A stretch of 64,000 nt of DNA from an uncultured Pelagibacteraceae bacterium (GCA_902582315.1 CACHRP010000003.1:84207-148206); one strand, 5' to 3'. Positions 18,280-28,276 are shown, counted from the stretch's first letter. Notes: generated by a model not told the origin, from the letters alone. Numbers and translations: made by a program.

Positions 18280-18969
18280 ATGAGTCAAAAATATACAATT
18301 CTTTTTGATCTAGATGGCACATTAGTCGATACAGCCCCAGACTTGATGGCTGCACATAATCATGTGATGCAAAAATTTGGTTATAGCACAAGAAGTGTTG
18401 ACGAAATTAGAAACCTTGTAGGTAAAGGAGCCTCTGTTTTAATTGGTAGGTCGATTTGGGGATCCGCAAAAAAAGAGTTTTCAAAAATTACTGATGAAAA
18501 AATTAAAAATGAAATGGTAAAAGAATTTATTAATTTTTATGGGCAAAATTTAGTAATTGAAAGTAAGCTGATAAAGGGAGTTAAAGAGTTTCTTGATTGG
18601 GCAAAATCAAATAATATCTCCATGGCTGTATGTACAAATAAGCAAGAACATCTTGCAATAGATTTATTAAAAAAAATTAACATATATCATTATTTTGAAT
18701 ATGTAGCTGGCGGTAATACATTTGATTATTGTAAGCCCGACCCTAGACATTTAACAAGCATTGTAGAAATAGTTAATGGAAAATTAGATAAATGCTTAAT
18801 GTTTGGTGATAGTGAAAATGATGCTGATGCCGCAAAAGCTGCAAATATTCCAATGGTATTATTAGAAGATGGATATACAGATAAGAAAATAGAGCAAATA
18901 TATCATAATCATTTAATAAAAGATTTCGTTAATGTAGAAAAAATTGTCTCAAAATATTTAAATGTTTGA
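18280..18969 (+). CDS. gph: HAD-family phosphatase, phosphoglycolate phosphatase-like
   Basis: The 229-residue HAD hydrolase shows all four motifs: LFDLDGTLVDTAPDLM (nucleophile and acid/base Asp near residues 10-12), a Thr in CTNKQEH, Lys in CKPDPRH and MFGDSENDADAA. An alpha-helical cap lies between motifs I and II. The overall pattern is that of Gph, which removes 2-phosphoglycolate, though other small phosphate esters are possible. It is divergent from glmU and overlaps the LysE-type gene by eight bases. Confidence 0.85.
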   Translation: MSQKYTILFDLDGTLVDTAPDLMAAHNHVMQKFGYSTRSVDEIRNLVGKGASVLIGRSIWGSAKKEFSKITDEKIKNEMVKEFINFYGQNLVIESKLIKGVKEFLDWAKSNNISMAVCTNKQEHLAIDLLKKINIYHYFEYVAGGNTFDYCKPDPRHLTSIVEIVNGKLDKCLMFGDSENDADAAKAANIPMVLLEDGYTDKKIEQIYHNHLIKDFVNVEKIVSKYLNV

Positions 18970-19561
18970 TACAAATTTAATTTTTGCTCTAGTTAGCTTT
19001 TATTTTGTAATGTATGTAACGCCAGGACCAAATAATGCGATGGTTCTTACATCAGGATTAAAGTTTGGTTTTTTTAGAAGTATACCTCATATGACAGGTA
19101 TCACTATTGGCCATGTTACACAGTTAATATTGGTTTGTCTTGGGTTGGGTAAAATTTTCCAAATATATCCAGAAATACAAAGTATTCTAAAAATATTATG
19201 TGCAATATATTTAATATATCTTGGATATAAAATAGTTGGATCATTTAGCAAATTAAACGATGACGATTCAAGACCTCTCAAATTTTACGAGGCTGCTTTA
19301 TTTCAAATAGTTAACCCAAAAGCTTGGACTATATCAAGTATGGCTGCGTCGAGTTTTTTGCCAAAAGATGGGAATTTATTTTTTTCGATTATATTTATAG
19401 CTTCAGTAGCTTTAATCATCTGTCCAATTTCTATTTCACCATGGGCGGCTTTTGGTTCTGGTATTAAAAATTTAGTAAAGAATAATAAAATAAAAGTAAT
19501 AATAGAGTTTTTTTTAGCATTTTTACTTTTAATAACCGCCATATTGATTGTAATTGAGTAA
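18962..19561 (+). CDS. LysE/RhtB-family amino acid exporter
   Basis: This 199-residue inner-membrane protein has about six hydrophobic segments and the family motif YVTPGPNNAMVLTSGLKFGFFRSIPHMTGITIGH near the N-terminus. The second half has VNPKAWTISSMAAS, also typical. The family exports amino acids or related small molecules, but the substrate cannot be read from sequence. It overlaps the upstream phosphatase gene by eight bases and lies 38 bp before prpD. Confidence 0.9.
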   Translation: MFDTNLIFALVSFYFVMYVTPGPNNAMVLTSGLKFGFFRSIPHMTGITIGHVTQLILVCLGLGKIFQIYPEIQSILKILCAIYLIYLGYKIVGSFSKLNDDDSRPLKFYEAALFQIVNPKAWTISSMAASSFLPKDGNLFFSIIFIASVALIICPISISPWAAFGSGIKNLVKNNKIKVIIEFFLAFLLLITAILIVIE

Positions 19562-19588
19562 TAAGTCGTTATTACTGTAAAGAAATTT

Positions 19589-19602
19589 AAGGAGATAATT
19601 TG
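19589..19602 (+). promoter_or_regulatory. Strong Shine-Dalgarno fixing a TTG start for prpD
   Basis: AAGGAGA lies four bases before a TTG that opens the prpD frame (TTG ATA ATA CAT). No ATG is available nearby in this frame. The good ribosome-binding site, unusual in this window, supports TTG as the true start. Confidence 0.75.
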
Positions 19603-21102
19603 ATAATACATAAAGTAAAAGTTTATCCGTCCAAAAGAGATTGTCCTAAAAAAAAACAATTAGCATGGAAGTTAGCTGAAATTGCAAGTGATAATTCTAA
19701 ATTAAACAAAGATGCAGTTGAAATGGTTATCAATAGACTTATAGACAACGCATCAGTAGCTATTGCATCTTTAAATAGAAAACCAGTTGTATCATCAAGA
19801 GAAATGGCTTTAATGCATCCACGGAAGAGTGGAGCAACATTATTTGGTGTTAATTCTAATCTAAAATACGATTGTGAATGGGCTGCGTGGTCTAACGGGA
19901 CAGCGGTAAGAGAATTAGATTTTCACGATACTTTTTTGGCTGCAGACTATAGCCATCCAGGTGACAATATTCCTCCACTACTAAGTGTTGCTCAACAAAA
20001 AAAAAGAAGTGGTGTAGATCTTTTAAGAGGAATTATTACAGCATACGAAGTCCAAGTAAATCTTGTGAAAGGTATATGTTTACACAAACATAAGGTTGAC
20101 CACATTGCTCACTTAGGACCGAGTGTTGCCGCAGGGATTGGATCAATGCTTAAATTGAATACTGAAACAATTTATCAGGCAATACAGCAGGCGTTACATA
20201 CGACTGTATCAACAAGACAATCAAGAAAAGGTGAAATTTCAAGTTGGAAAGCATTTGCTCCTGCGCACGCAGGTAAGCTTGCTATAGAAGCAGTAGATAG
20301 AGTTATGCGAGGCGAAGGTGCTCCTAGTCCAATTTATGAGGGTGAGGATAGTGTTATTGCAAGAATATTAGATGGTAAAAAAGCTATTTATAAAGTTCCC
20401 TTACCAAAAAAAGGTGAAACAAAAAAAGCTATCCTTGAAACATATACAAAAGAATATTCCGCCGAATATCAGTCTCAGGCTCTAATTGATTTAGCAAAAA
20501 GATTAAAAAATAAAATTTCAAATTTAAATCAAATTAAAAAAATTGATATTTATACAAGTCATCATACTCATTATGTAATAGGAACTGGTGCTAACGACCC
20601 TCAAAAAATGGACCCAAATGCAAGCAGAGAAACATTGGATCATTCAATTATGTATATTTTTGCAGTAGCTCTCGAAGATGGAGATTGGCACCATATTAAA
20701 TCATATACAAAATCAAGAGCAAATAGAAAATCAACAATTAAAATTTGGAAATCGATCACTACTCATGAAGATAAAAAATGGACGAGAAAATATCATGATC
20801 CAAATCCAAAAAATAAATCTTTTGGTGCAAAAGTTGTAATCACATTAAATAATGGAAAAAAAATTGCAGATTCTCTTGAAAGAGCCGATGCTCATCCTTA
20901 TGGTGCAAGACCATTCAAAAGAAAAAACTATATAAATAAATTTTTAACTTTAACTAAAGGTATATTGGACAAAAAAGAAAGCGATAGATTTATTAAAATT
21001 GTTCAAAATCTAAAAAAAATAAAATCGGGTCAACTTGGAAAATTGAATTTAGTTGTTAAAAAAAGTAAATTAAAAAGAAATTTAAAGAAAGCTATATTTT
21101 AA
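19600..21102 (+). CDS. prpD: 2-methylcitrate dehydratase (MmgE/PrpD family)
   Basis: PrpD dehydrates 2-methylcitrate in the methylcitrate cycle, which oxidises propionyl-CoA to pyruvate and succinate. The 500-residue sequence has family segments [69 protein letters not shown] and [22 protein letters not shown]. It uses a TTG start with a strong Shine-Dalgarno. It is followed immediately by prpB and prpC, which confirms the pathway. Confidence 0.95.
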   Translation: MIIHKVKVYPSKRDCPKKKQLAWKLAEIASDNSKLNKDAVEMVINRLIDNASVAIASLNRKPVVSSREMALMHPRKSGATLFGVNSNLKYDCEWAAWSNGTAVRELDFHDTFLAADYSHPGDNIPPLLSVAQQKKRSGVDLLRGIITAYEVQVNLVKGICLHKHKVDHIAHLGPSVAAGIGSMLKLNTETIYQAIQQALHTTVSTRQSRKGEISSWKAFAPAHAGKLAIEAVDRVMRGEGAPSPIYEGEDSVIARILDGKKAIYKVPLPKKGETKKAILETYTKEYSAEYQSQALIDLAKRLKNKISNLNQIKKIDIYTSHHTHYVIGTGANDPQKMDPNASRETLDHSIMYIFAVALEDGDWHHIKSYTKSRANRKSTIKIWKSITTHEDKKWTRKYHDPNPKNKSFGAKVVITLNNGKKIADSLERADAHPYGARPFKRKNYINKFLTLTKGILDKKESDRFIKIVQNLKKIKSGQLGKLNLVVKKSKLKRNLKKAIF

Positions 21103-21998
21103 TGCATTTTGTTGAAAAAGATCCTGTTCAAAAAAGAAAAGATTTTGTTAATAAATTAAAATCAAAAAAAATTATTAGAGCACCAGGTGCATATAATCCC
21201 TTAACTGCAAAATTAATTCAGGAAATAGGATATGACGCTATTTATGTTTCTGGAGGTGTCATGGCTAATGACCTTGGATTTCCTGACATCGGATTAACTA
21301 CTATTGAGGATGTAAGCACAAGATCTTATCTGATTTCTAGAGTAACGGACCTTCCAACAATTGTTGACATTGATACTGGTTTTAAATCATGCAAAGAAAC
21401 AATAGAAACTTTTGAGGAATTTGGTCTTGCGGCAGTCCATTTAGAAGACCAAATTGAAAGAAAAAGATGTGGTCACTTAGATAATAAAGAACTCATATCA
21501 AAAGATGAAATGATAAAAAAAATAAAAGATTGTGTGTCAGCGAGGAAAGATGAAAATTTTAAAATTATTGCGAGATCAGATGCAAAAAGTGTTGAGGGAA
21601 TTGATAAGATGATTGAGAGATGTAAAGCATATATTGATGCTGGAGCAGAAATAATTTTTCCTGAAGCGTTAGCAGATGAAAAAGATTTTGAAAAAGTTAG
21701 AAAAGAACTTTCGTGTTATTTATTAGCTAATATGACGGAGTTTGGAAAAACAAAATTATTAAATTATAAAGAACTGGAAAATTTAGGATACAATATAGTG
21801 ATTTATCCAGTAACAACACAAAGATTAGCTATGAAAAATGTAGAAGATGGCCTAAGAGACATTTATTCTAATGGACATCAGAACAATGTTATAAGTAAAA
21901 TGCAAACTCGTAAAAGGTTGTATGAGCTTGTTGAATATGAAAAGTATAATTCTTTAGATGAAAAAATTTTTAATTTTAGTACAAAAGGTCACGAATAA
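21102..21998 (+). CDS. prpB: 2-methylisocitrate lyase
   Basis: PrpB splits 2-methylisocitrate into pyruvate and succinate. The 298-residue protein is an ICL/PEP-mutase type TIM barrel with YVSGGVMANDLGFPDIGLTT, PTIVDIDTGFK (metal-binding Asp) and the active-site Cys motif in ERKRCGHLDNKELIS. It starts on the last base of the prpD stop and ends on the first base of prpC, giving a tight prpDBC set. The usual Arg/Pro after GH in the motif is replaced by Leu-Asp, a small variation. Confidence 0.94.
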   Translation: MHFVEKDPVQKRKDFVNKLKSKKIIRAPGAYNPLTAKLIQEIGYDAIYVSGGVMANDLGFPDIGLTTIEDVSTRSYLISRVTDLPTIVDIDTGFKSCKETIETFEEFGLAAVHLEDQIERKRCGHLDNKELISKDEMIKKIKDCVSARKDENFKIIARSDAKSVEGIDKMIERCKAYIDAGAEIIFPEALADEKDFEKVRKELSCYLLANMTEFGKTKLLNYKELENLGYNIVIYPVTTQRLAMKNVEDGLRDIYSNGHQNNVISKMQTRKRLYELVEYEKYNSLDEKIFNFSTKGHE

Positions 21999-23122
21999 TG
22001 AGCGATGATATAAAAAAAGGCTTAATGGGTGTTACAGTTGATGAGACATCGATTTCAAAAGTAATGCCTGAGATTAATTCTTTAACTTATAGAGGTTATG
22101 CAGCGCAAGACTTATGTGCAAACTGTGATTTTGAGGAAGTTGCTTATCTTATTTTGAATAAGGAGTTACCAAATAAAAATCAATTGCAGAGATTTGTCAA
22201 ACAAGAGAGAAATGAAAGGAAACTTTCTAAAACTCTTTTAAACATTATAAAAGAAATGCCAAAAAAATCTCATCCAATGGATGTTGCAAGAACTGCTGTA
22301 AGCGTAATGGGTCTTGAGGATAAGGAAACTACAAATAACACCACTGAAGCAAATTTGAGAAAAGCTATGAGAATATTTGCGAAAACTCCTGTAGCATTAG
22401 CTGCTTTTTACAGATTAAGAAAAGGAAAGAAAATAATTTCTCCTAAGAAAAATCTATCTTTTGCAGAAAACTTTTTTTATATGTGTTTTGGCAAAGTTCC
22501 TCAAAAAGATATTGTTAAAGCTTTTGACGTTTCTTTAATTCTTTATGCTGAACATAGTTTTAATGTTTCTACTTTTACAGCTAGAACAATTACTAGCAGT
22601 CTTTCTGATATTCATGGTGCAATAACTGGAGCAATAGCTAGTCTTAAAGGACCGCTGCATGGAGGCGCAAATGAGGAAGTCATGCATATGATGAACAAAA
22701 TAAAGAAACCTGAGAATGCATTGAAATGGATTAATAATGCCTTAGAAAAAAAAGCTGTAGTGATGGGTTTCGGGCACAGAGTTTATAAAAGTGGAGATTC
22801 AAGAGTGCCTACTATGCGAGAATATTTTGGAAAAGTTGCTAAAATTAAAAAAGATAAAAAATTTGAAAAAATTTATGACATTGTTGAAAAAGTAATGATT
22901 GATAGAAAAAATATTCATCCTAATGTTGATTATCCAACAGGGCCCACATATCATTTAATGGGTTTTGATACAGATTTTTTCACCCCAATATTTGTAATAT
23001 CAAGAATTACAGGATGGTCAGCGCATATTATTGAACAGCATGCTACTAACAAACTTATTCGTCCTTTGGCTGCTTATAATGGAAGTCAATATAGAAAAGT
23101 TCCTAGTATTAATAAAAGATAA
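21998..23122 (+). CDS. prpC: 2-methylcitrate synthase
   Basis: PrpC condenses propionyl-CoA with oxaloacetate. At 374 residues it is a short citrate-synthase-type protein without the longer N-terminus of hexameric citrate synthases. Catalytic elements are GPLHGGANEEV (His), MGFGHRVYKSGDSRVPTM (His) and the late Asp in LMGFDTDFFTPIF. The prpDBC neighbourhood supports methylcitrate rather than citrate synthase. Its stop abuts that of a convergent methyltransferase gene. A dedicated acnD or regulator prpR is not present here. Confidence 0.93.
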   Translation: MSDDIKKGLMGVTVDETSISKVMPEINSLTYRGYAAQDLCANCDFEEVAYLILNKELPNKNQLQRFVKQERNERKLSKTLLNIIKEMPKKSHPMDVARTAVSVMGLEDKETTNNTTEANLRKAMRIFAKTPVALAAFYRLRKGKKIISPKKNLSFAENFFYMCFGKVPQKDIVKAFDVSLILYAEHSFNVSTFTARTITSSLSDIHGAITGAIASLKGPLHGGANEEVMHMMNKIKKPENALKWINNALEKKAVVMGFGHRVYKSGDSRVPTMREYFGKVAKIKKDKKFEKIYDIVEKVMIDRKNIHPNVDYPTGPTYHLMGFDTDFFTPIFVISRITGWSAHIIEQHATNKLIRPLAAYNGSQYRKVPSINKR

Positions 23123-23746
23123 TTATAAGTTTATTTTTACAAATCTCTCTAATAGAATTTCATGCTTACAAGTATTTTCTTTTATAAATTCATCGATTGC
23201 TTTCTTAACACCCTCTGCATAAGTTAAATTATAATCATCACACAAGATTGTTCCATTATGTGAAATTATTTTTTTACTAAAATTTAAGTCATTTTTAACT
23301 GTATTATAATCGTGACCACCATCAATAAATATCAAATCTATATTTTTAATATTTATATCTTTTAAAGCTGTATTTGAATTGCCCTTTATTAATTTAATGT
23401 TATTTTTATAATCTTTTAATAAATCTTCAACAGCTTCAATGCTGTAAGGGTTATATTTTTTTATATATTTAAAATATAATCTTTTTAGAGGATTATTGAT
23501 TTTTAAAGATGGAGCAATTTCATTTTTATATATTTCATCAGTTTCAAAAATATCTACACCATAATATTTAAAGTTTAAGCCATGATTATTAAACATAAGA
23601 TCACAGACATTTTTTGCTAAAACTCCCTGAAATATACCTATCTCAAAAAAAGTTTTTGGATTTATATTGTTAATTTCTTTTAGGAATAAATTTCCTTCAG
23701 TAATATTTTTAATACTACTTTTTCGGAAATATTTTTTATATTTCAA
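23123..23746 (-). CDS. Class I SAM-dependent methyltransferase
   Basis: The protein has a Rossmann methyltransferase core: KTFFEIGIFQGVLAKNVCDLMF (motif I), YYGVDIFE, IDLIFIDGGHDYNTVKNDL and NGTILCDDYN, as in Methyltransf_24 / CmcI-like enzymes. The track start at 23815 overlaps nrdB by 68 bases. I prefer a TTG at 23746 just after the nrdB stop, giving MKYKKYFRKS, but no clear ribosome-binding site decides this. It is downstream of nrdB and convergent with prpC. The substrate is unknown. Confidence 0.78.
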   Translation of the reverse strand: MKYKKYFRKSSIKNITEGNLFLKEINNINPKTFFEIGIFQGVLAKNVCDLMFNNHGLNFKYYGVDIFETDEIYKNEIAPSLKINNPLKRLYFKYIKKYNPYSIEAVEDLLKDYKNNIKLIKGNSNTALKDINIKNIDLIFIDGGHDYNTVKNDLNFSKKIISHNGTILCDDYNLTYAEGVKKAIDEFIKENTCKHEILLERFVKINL

Positions 23747-23747
23747 A

Positions 23748-24755
23748 TTAAGAAAATGCTTCTGTCCAATTTCCTCTGGTTGATGCTTTTGAGTACTCTG
23801 TTGCTCTTCCTTCAAAGAAGTTCATGTGTTCAACAGCATTGAGCATTGTGTCTAACCAAGTAAGAGGGTTTTTATCAACTTTATAAATTGGTTCTAGACC
23901 TAGTTGAGACAATCTTCTATTACCAATAAACCTAATATAGTCTTTTACCTCTTGGGCAGTAAGTCCTTGCATAGGTCCCATTTCAAATGCTAAATCAATG
24001 AAAGCATCTTCGTGTTCAATAATAGTTCTGCAAGCTTCATAAAGTTCTTTTTTAAGTTTTGGTGTCCATACTTCTGGATTTTCTTTTATAAACTCTTTGA
24101 AGACTCTAATCATTGAGTTGCAGTGAAGAGTTTCATCTCTAACTGACCAAGTTACGATCTGACCCATACCTTTCATTTTGTTGAACCTTGGAAAATTTAA
24201 AAGTATTGCAAAACTTGCAAAAAGTTGGAGCCCTTCAGTGAAAGCGCTAAATACTGCAACAGTTTTCGCAATATCTTCTTTTGAATTAACGTTAAAACCT
24301 TGCATGTAGTCGTACTTATCTTTCATCTCTTTATATTTCATAAATGCTGAATATTCTGACTCGGGCATACCAATTGTATCTAATAAGTGCGAGTACGCTG
24401 CTATGTGAACAGTTTCCATTGCTGCAAAAGCAGTCATCATCATTAATACTTCGGTAGGTTTAAAAACTGTTGTGTAATGTCTTAAATAGCAGTTATTTAC
24501 TTCAACATCCGCTTGAGTAAAAAATCTAAAAATTTGTGTTAATAAATTTTTTTCTGCTTGAGATAAGTTTTTTTGCCAATCTCTCACATCATCTCCTAAA
24601 GGCACTTCTTCTGGAAGCCAGTGAATTCTTTGTTGTGTTAACCATGCATCATAACACCAAGGATATCTAAATGGTTTATAAACTGGGTTTTCTACTAAAA
24701 GACCCATTTTTTTTGGTTGAATAATTTCCTTCTTTTCTTGTTTTATTACTGACAT
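23748..24755 (-). CDS. nrdB: Ribonucleoside-diphosphate reductase, beta subunit
   Basis: NrdB houses the diiron centre and radical of class I ribonucleotide reductase. Metal-ligand motifs AAMETVHIAAYSHLL (Glu and His) and VRDETLHCNSMIRVF (Glu and His) are visible, with a further Glu in IIEHEDAFIDLAFE. The track start at 24764 is a GTG inside a GAGGAG sequence. The ATG at 24755 lies eight bases after that GAGGAG and is the better start (MSVIKQEKK). It overlaps the nrdA end by ten bases, and the Shine-Dalgarno is within the nrdA codons for Glu-Glu. Confidence 0.95.
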   Translation of the reverse strand: MSVIKQEKKEIIQPKKMGLLVENPVYKPFRYPWCYDAWLTQQRIHWLPEEVPLGDDVRDWQKNLSQAEKNLLTQIFRFFTQADVEVNNCYLRHYTTVFKPTEVLMMMTAFAAMETVHIAAYSHLLDTIGMPESEYSAFMKYKEMKDKYDYMQGFNVNSKEDIAKTVAVFSAFTEGLQLFASFAILLNFPRFNKMKGMGQIVTWSVRDETLHCNSMIRVFKEFIKENPEVWTPKLKKELYEACRTIIEHEDAFIDLAFEMGPMQGLTAQEVKDYIRFIGNRRLSQLGLEPIYKVDKNPLTWLDTMLNAVEHMNFFEGRATEYSKASTRGNWTEAFS

Positions 24756-26686
24756 GATAAACACTCCTCGTATTCTGGTTGACTGTCTTGTTGTTTGTTA
24801 GATTTATAAACGTTAGCTGTAATATCTGTTGATTTTGCATCATTAACATTTTCAGCACGTTGAATTGATTTTGACCTACAATAATACAAGCTTTTCAATC
24901 CTTTTTTCCAAGCTTGAAAGTGAATTTGATGTAGTTCTTTTTTATGCACATCTGCAGGTAAAAATATGTTTATAGATTGTGCTTGAGATATATGAGGCGT
25001 TCTATCAGCACTTAATTCTATTATCCATTTTTGATCTAGCTCAAAAGCTGTTTTAAACACATCTTTTTCATTTTGAGTTAGGAAATCTAAATGCGAAACT
25101 GAGCCTTGATTAGTTGTAATGCTTGACCAAACTTCGTCATTATCTTTATCATATTTAGCAAGGATTTGTTTTAAGTGTCTATTCCTTACATTAAATGATC
25201 CAGATAAAGTTTTATGGGTATAGCTATTAGCAGCAATAGGTTCAACACCTGGTGATGTTCCGCCACAAATAATAGAAATAGATGCTGTTGGAGCAATAGC
25301 AGTTTTGTTTGAAAATCTTTCGTTAATCCCATACTCAGCTGCGTCAGGACACGGTCCTCTTTCCTCAGCTAAATCCTTTGATGCTTTATCGACATGTTTA
25401 TGAATGTGTTCAAAAATCTTTTTATTCCAAGCTTTACTCATAACAGATTCTAACGGAATCATTTTCTTTTGAAAAAATGAATGTAATCCCATTACCCCTA
25501 ATCCAACACTTCTTTCCTTTAATGCAGAGTATGTTGCGTCACTAAATTGTTCAGGTGCATTTTCAATAAAATCAGTTAGAACGTTATCTAAAAATCTCAT
25601 AACATCACCAATGAAATTTTCATCATCTTTCCACTCATCATATTTTTCTACGTTTAAAGATGATAAACAACATACCGCGGTTCTATCTCTGCCCTCTTTA
25701 TCAACACCTGTCGGTAAAGTAATTTCACTACAAAGATTTGATGTCTTAACAGTTAGACCGGCGAGCTTATGATGCTGTGGTATCATTCTGTTAACTGTGT
25801 CTATATAAATTATATACGGTTCACCAGTTTCAATTCTAGCTGTTAGAAGTCTAATCCATAAATTTCTTGCTGACACAGTTGCTTGAACAGCTCCATCTTT
25901 TGGACTTTTTAAAGCCCACTGTTCATCCATCTCTACTGCTCGCATAAACGCGTCTGATACTAAAACTCCATGATGTAAGTTTAAAGCTTTTCTGTTTGGG
26001 TCACCACCTGTAGGTCTTCTCATTTCGATAAACTCTTCAATTTCAGGATGATCAATTGGTAGATAACATGCTGCTGATCCTCTTCTCAAAGAACCTTGGC
26101 TTATTGCCATTGTCAAAGAGTCCATTACTTTTATAAATGGAATTATTCCAGAGGTCTTACCTACTCTTCCAATTTTTTCACCAATAGACCTAAGGTTACC
26201 CCAATAGCTTCCAATTCCTCCTCCTCTAGCTGCTAGCCAAACGTTTTCACTCCATAAATCTAAAATACCGTTTAGGCTATCTCCTGCTTCGTTGAGAAAA
26301 CATGAAATAGGAAGGCCTCTTGTTGTTCCTCCGTTAGATAAAACTGGTGTTGCTGGCATGAACCAAAGTTGACTTATATAATTGTATAGTCTTTGTGCAT
26401 GTAAGTTATCATCTGCATAATGACTAGCAACTCTTGCAAAGAGATCTTGGAATGACTCATTTTCACCCAAATATCTATCGCTTAAAGTAGCTTTGCCAAA
26501 ATCTGTTAAATTGCTATCCCTAGATCTGTCTATTTTGATAGTTATACCTCTCGAATTTTGGAATAATTCAGTATTGTTATTTAATGAGAATAAATCTGGT
26601 CTTTTATCCTTGTTAATCAACTCCTGGTTGTTATAGCTGTATTCTGAGACAGCTTTCTTTATAGCCTGAGATACTAATTTGTTCAT
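24746..26686 (-). CDS. nrdA: Ribonucleoside-diphosphate reductase, alpha subunit
   Basis: NrdA reduces ribonucleotides to deoxyribonucleotides. The 646-residue protein has PISCFLN (first redox Cys), KTSNLCSEITLP (Asn-x-Cys-x-Glu catalytic loop), AVCCLSSLNV (second redox Cys), APTASISIICG and the tyrosine pair in LKSLYYCRS. It ends EYEECLSCQ, the cysteine pair that shuttles electrons from thioredoxin or glutaredoxin. The N-terminus lacks the roughly 90-residue ATP-cone, so overall activity control by dATP is probably absent. AAGGGAG lies just before the ATG. Two NrdR-like boxes lie upstream. Confidence 0.96.
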   Translation of the reverse strand: MNKLVSQAIKKAVSEYSYNNQELINKDKRPDLFSLNNNTELFQNSRGITIKIDRSRDSNLTDFGKATLSDRYLGENESFQDLFARVASHYADDNLHAQRLYNYISQLWFMPATPVLSNGGTTRGLPISCFLNEAGDSLNGILDLWSENVWLAARGGGIGSYWGNLRSIGEKIGRVGKTSGIIPFIKVMDSLTMAISQGSLRRGSAACYLPIDHPEIEEFIEMRRPTGGDPNRKALNLHHGVLVSDAFMRAVEMDEQWALKSPKDGAVQATVSARNLWIRLLTARIETGEPYIIYIDTVNRMIPQHHKLAGLTVKTSNLCSEITLPTGVDKEGRDRTAVCCLSSLNVEKYDEWKDDENFIGDVMRFLDNVLTDFIENAPEQFSDATYSALKERSVGLGVMGLHSFFQKKMIPLESVMSKAWNKKIFEHIHKHVDKASKDLAEERGPCPDAAEYGINERFSNKTAIAPTASISIICGGTSPGVEPIAANSYTHKTLSGSFNVRNRHLKQILAKYDKDNDEVWSSITTNQGSVSHLDFLTQNEKDVFKTAFELDQKWIIELSADRTPHISQAQSINIFLPADVHKKELHQIHFQAWKKGLKSLYYCRSKSIQRAENVNDAKSTDITANVYKSNKQQDSQPEYEECLSCQ

Positions 26687-26705
26687 AACTCCCTTAAAAT
26701 TTGTT

Positions 26706-26756
26706 AAACAACTATATGTTGTATGAAGATATTCTTAATACACTATATCAATTAAA
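26706..26756 (-). promoter_or_regulatory. Paired NrdR-box-like operators upstream of nrdAB
   Basis: Two related sites share an identical CTATAT core: one in ACAACTATATGTTGT (26708-26722), which is nearly palindromic, and one in ATACACTATATCAAT (26739-26752), whose right half is weaker. Their cores are 31 bp apart, three helical turns, the spacing typical of paired NrdR boxes. They lie 20-70 bp before the nrdA ATG. NrdR represses ribonucleotide reductase genes, but nrdR itself is not in the window. Confidence 0.6.
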
Positions 26757-26830
26757 AATCAACAGAACATTTATAGAACATTATAAAAAATTTAGCAATA
26801 AAAAATTAAAAAAAATATACAAATATCAAC

Positions 26831-28276
26831 ATGTCTAATCTTAAAAAAATAGATCCCTTAGGCTTTAGAGAATATGACGCAAGGTGGTTATTTCCAGAAA
26901 GCATTAATGAGGAGGGAATCGATTCAGTTGGAAAGGGATTTGGGACTCAAGTTATTTCTAAAGTAAAAAATCCAACAGTAATAGTTGGGCATGATTATAG
27001 ATCATATAGTGAAAATGTAAAAAAAAATTTTGTTAAAGGGCTATTGTCAACAGGTTGCAACGTAAAAGATATAGGTTTGTGTCTCTCACCTACGGTATAT
27101 TTTTCTCAATTTAAATTAAATTCAGATGCAGTAGCAATGATAACTGCAAGTCATAATGAAAACGGATGGACAGGAATAAAAATGGGTATTGAAAAAGGAT
27201 TAACTCATTGCAAGGATGAAATGTCAGATCTAAAAGATATTGTAATGAATGAAAAATTTTCAAAAGGATCTGGAAAATATGAAGAGGTGAAAGATTTTAA
27301 TAAAACTTATATACATGAACTATCACAAAACAAAATTAGGAAAAAATTAAAAGTAGTAGCAGCTTGTGGAAACGGCACTGCTGGTATTTTTGCCCCAGAT
27401 ATTTTAAGAGGTATAGGTTGTGATGTAATAGAATTAGATTGTAATTTAGATTATACCTTTCCTAGGTATAATCCTAATCCAGAAGATATGGAGATGCTTC
27501 ATGAGATCGCTAAATGTGTTAAAAAAAATAAAGCAGATGTTGGTTTTGGATTTGATGGGGATGGAGATAGAGTTGGCGTAATAGACAACAAGGGAAATGA
27601 AATTTTTGCAGATAAAATTGGTTTATTAATTGCAAGAGATATTTCTAACGCACATAAAAATTCAAAATTTGTTGTAGATGTTAAATCAACAGGTTTATTT
27701 ATGAAAGATGAAATTTTGAAAAAAAATAATTGTGAAACTATTTATTGGAAGACAGGCCATTCATATATTAAAAGAAAAGTAAATGAAGATAATGCAATAG
27801 CAGGATTTGAAAAAAGTGGTCATTTCTTTTTTAATAAACCACTAGGATATGGGTATGATGATGGTATTAATTCTGCCATTCAAGTATGTAAATTATTAGA
27901 CAATCAAAATGAATATTTAGATGTTTTAATCAATGCTCTACCAAAAACATATCAAAGTCCTACTATGGGTCCCTTTTGTAAAGATAATGAAAAATATGAT
28001 GTAATAGATGATATAACTTTAAGAATAAAAAACTTAAAAGAAAAAAACATAAAAATTGAAGGCCAAGAGATAATAGATATTTTGACAGTAAACGGTATAA
28101 GATTTACTCTAAAAGATGGGTCTTGGGGATTAATTAGAGCTTCATCAAATAAACCTTCGCTAGTTATAGTTACTGAAAGTCCGACTTCAGATAAAATTAA
28201 AAAAGAAATTTTTAATTTTATAGATAATCTTTTACAACAAACTGGTAAGGTTGGTGAATACGATCAAAAAATTTAA
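26831..28276 (+). CDS. Phosphomannomutase/phosphoglucomutase
   Basis: This 481-residue alpha-D-phosphohexomutase interconverts hexose 1- and 6-phosphates for sugar-nucleotide synthesis. The start FREYDARWLFP, the phosphoserine loop MITASHNENGWTGIKMG (near residue 107), the metal loop GFGFDGDGDRVGVID (near 240) and the sugar loop GFEKSGHFFFN follow in the usual order. It resembles the AlgC/ManB type with dual specificity. It is divergent from nrdA with 144 bp between, and its stop abuts the convergent TauE/SafE gene. Confidence 0.92.
   Translation: MSNLKKIDPLGFREYDARWLFPESINEEGIDSVGKGFGTQVISKVKNPTVIVGHDYRSYSENVKKNFVKGLLSTGCNVKDIGLCLSPTVYFSQFKLNSDAVAMITASHNENGWTGIKMGIEKGLTHCKDEMSDLKDIVMNEKFSKGSGKYEEVKDFNKTYIHELSQNKIRKKLKVVAACGNGTAGIFAPDILRGIGCDVIELDCNLDYTFPRYNPNPEDMEMLHEIAKCVKKNKADVGFGFDGDGDRVGVIDNKGNEIFADKIGLLIARDISNAHKNSKFVVDVKSTGLFMKDEILKKNNCETIYWKTGHSYIKRKVNEDNAIAGFEKSGHFFFNKPLGYGYDDGINSAIQVCKLLDNQNEYLDVLINALPKTYQSPTMGPFCKDNEKYDVIDDITLRIKNLKEKNIKIEGQEIIDILTVNGIRFTLKDGSWGLIRASSNKPSLVIVTESPTSDKIKKEIFNFIDNLLQQTGKVGEYDQKI

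Noticed and set aside
21998-23122. Calling prpC ordinary citrate synthase
   Set aside because: The gene directly follows prpD and prpB and has the short 2-methylcitrate synthase length.
24756-24764. GTG start for nrdB at 24764
   Set aside because: The GTG is part of the GAGGAG ribosome-binding sequence for the ATG at 24755.
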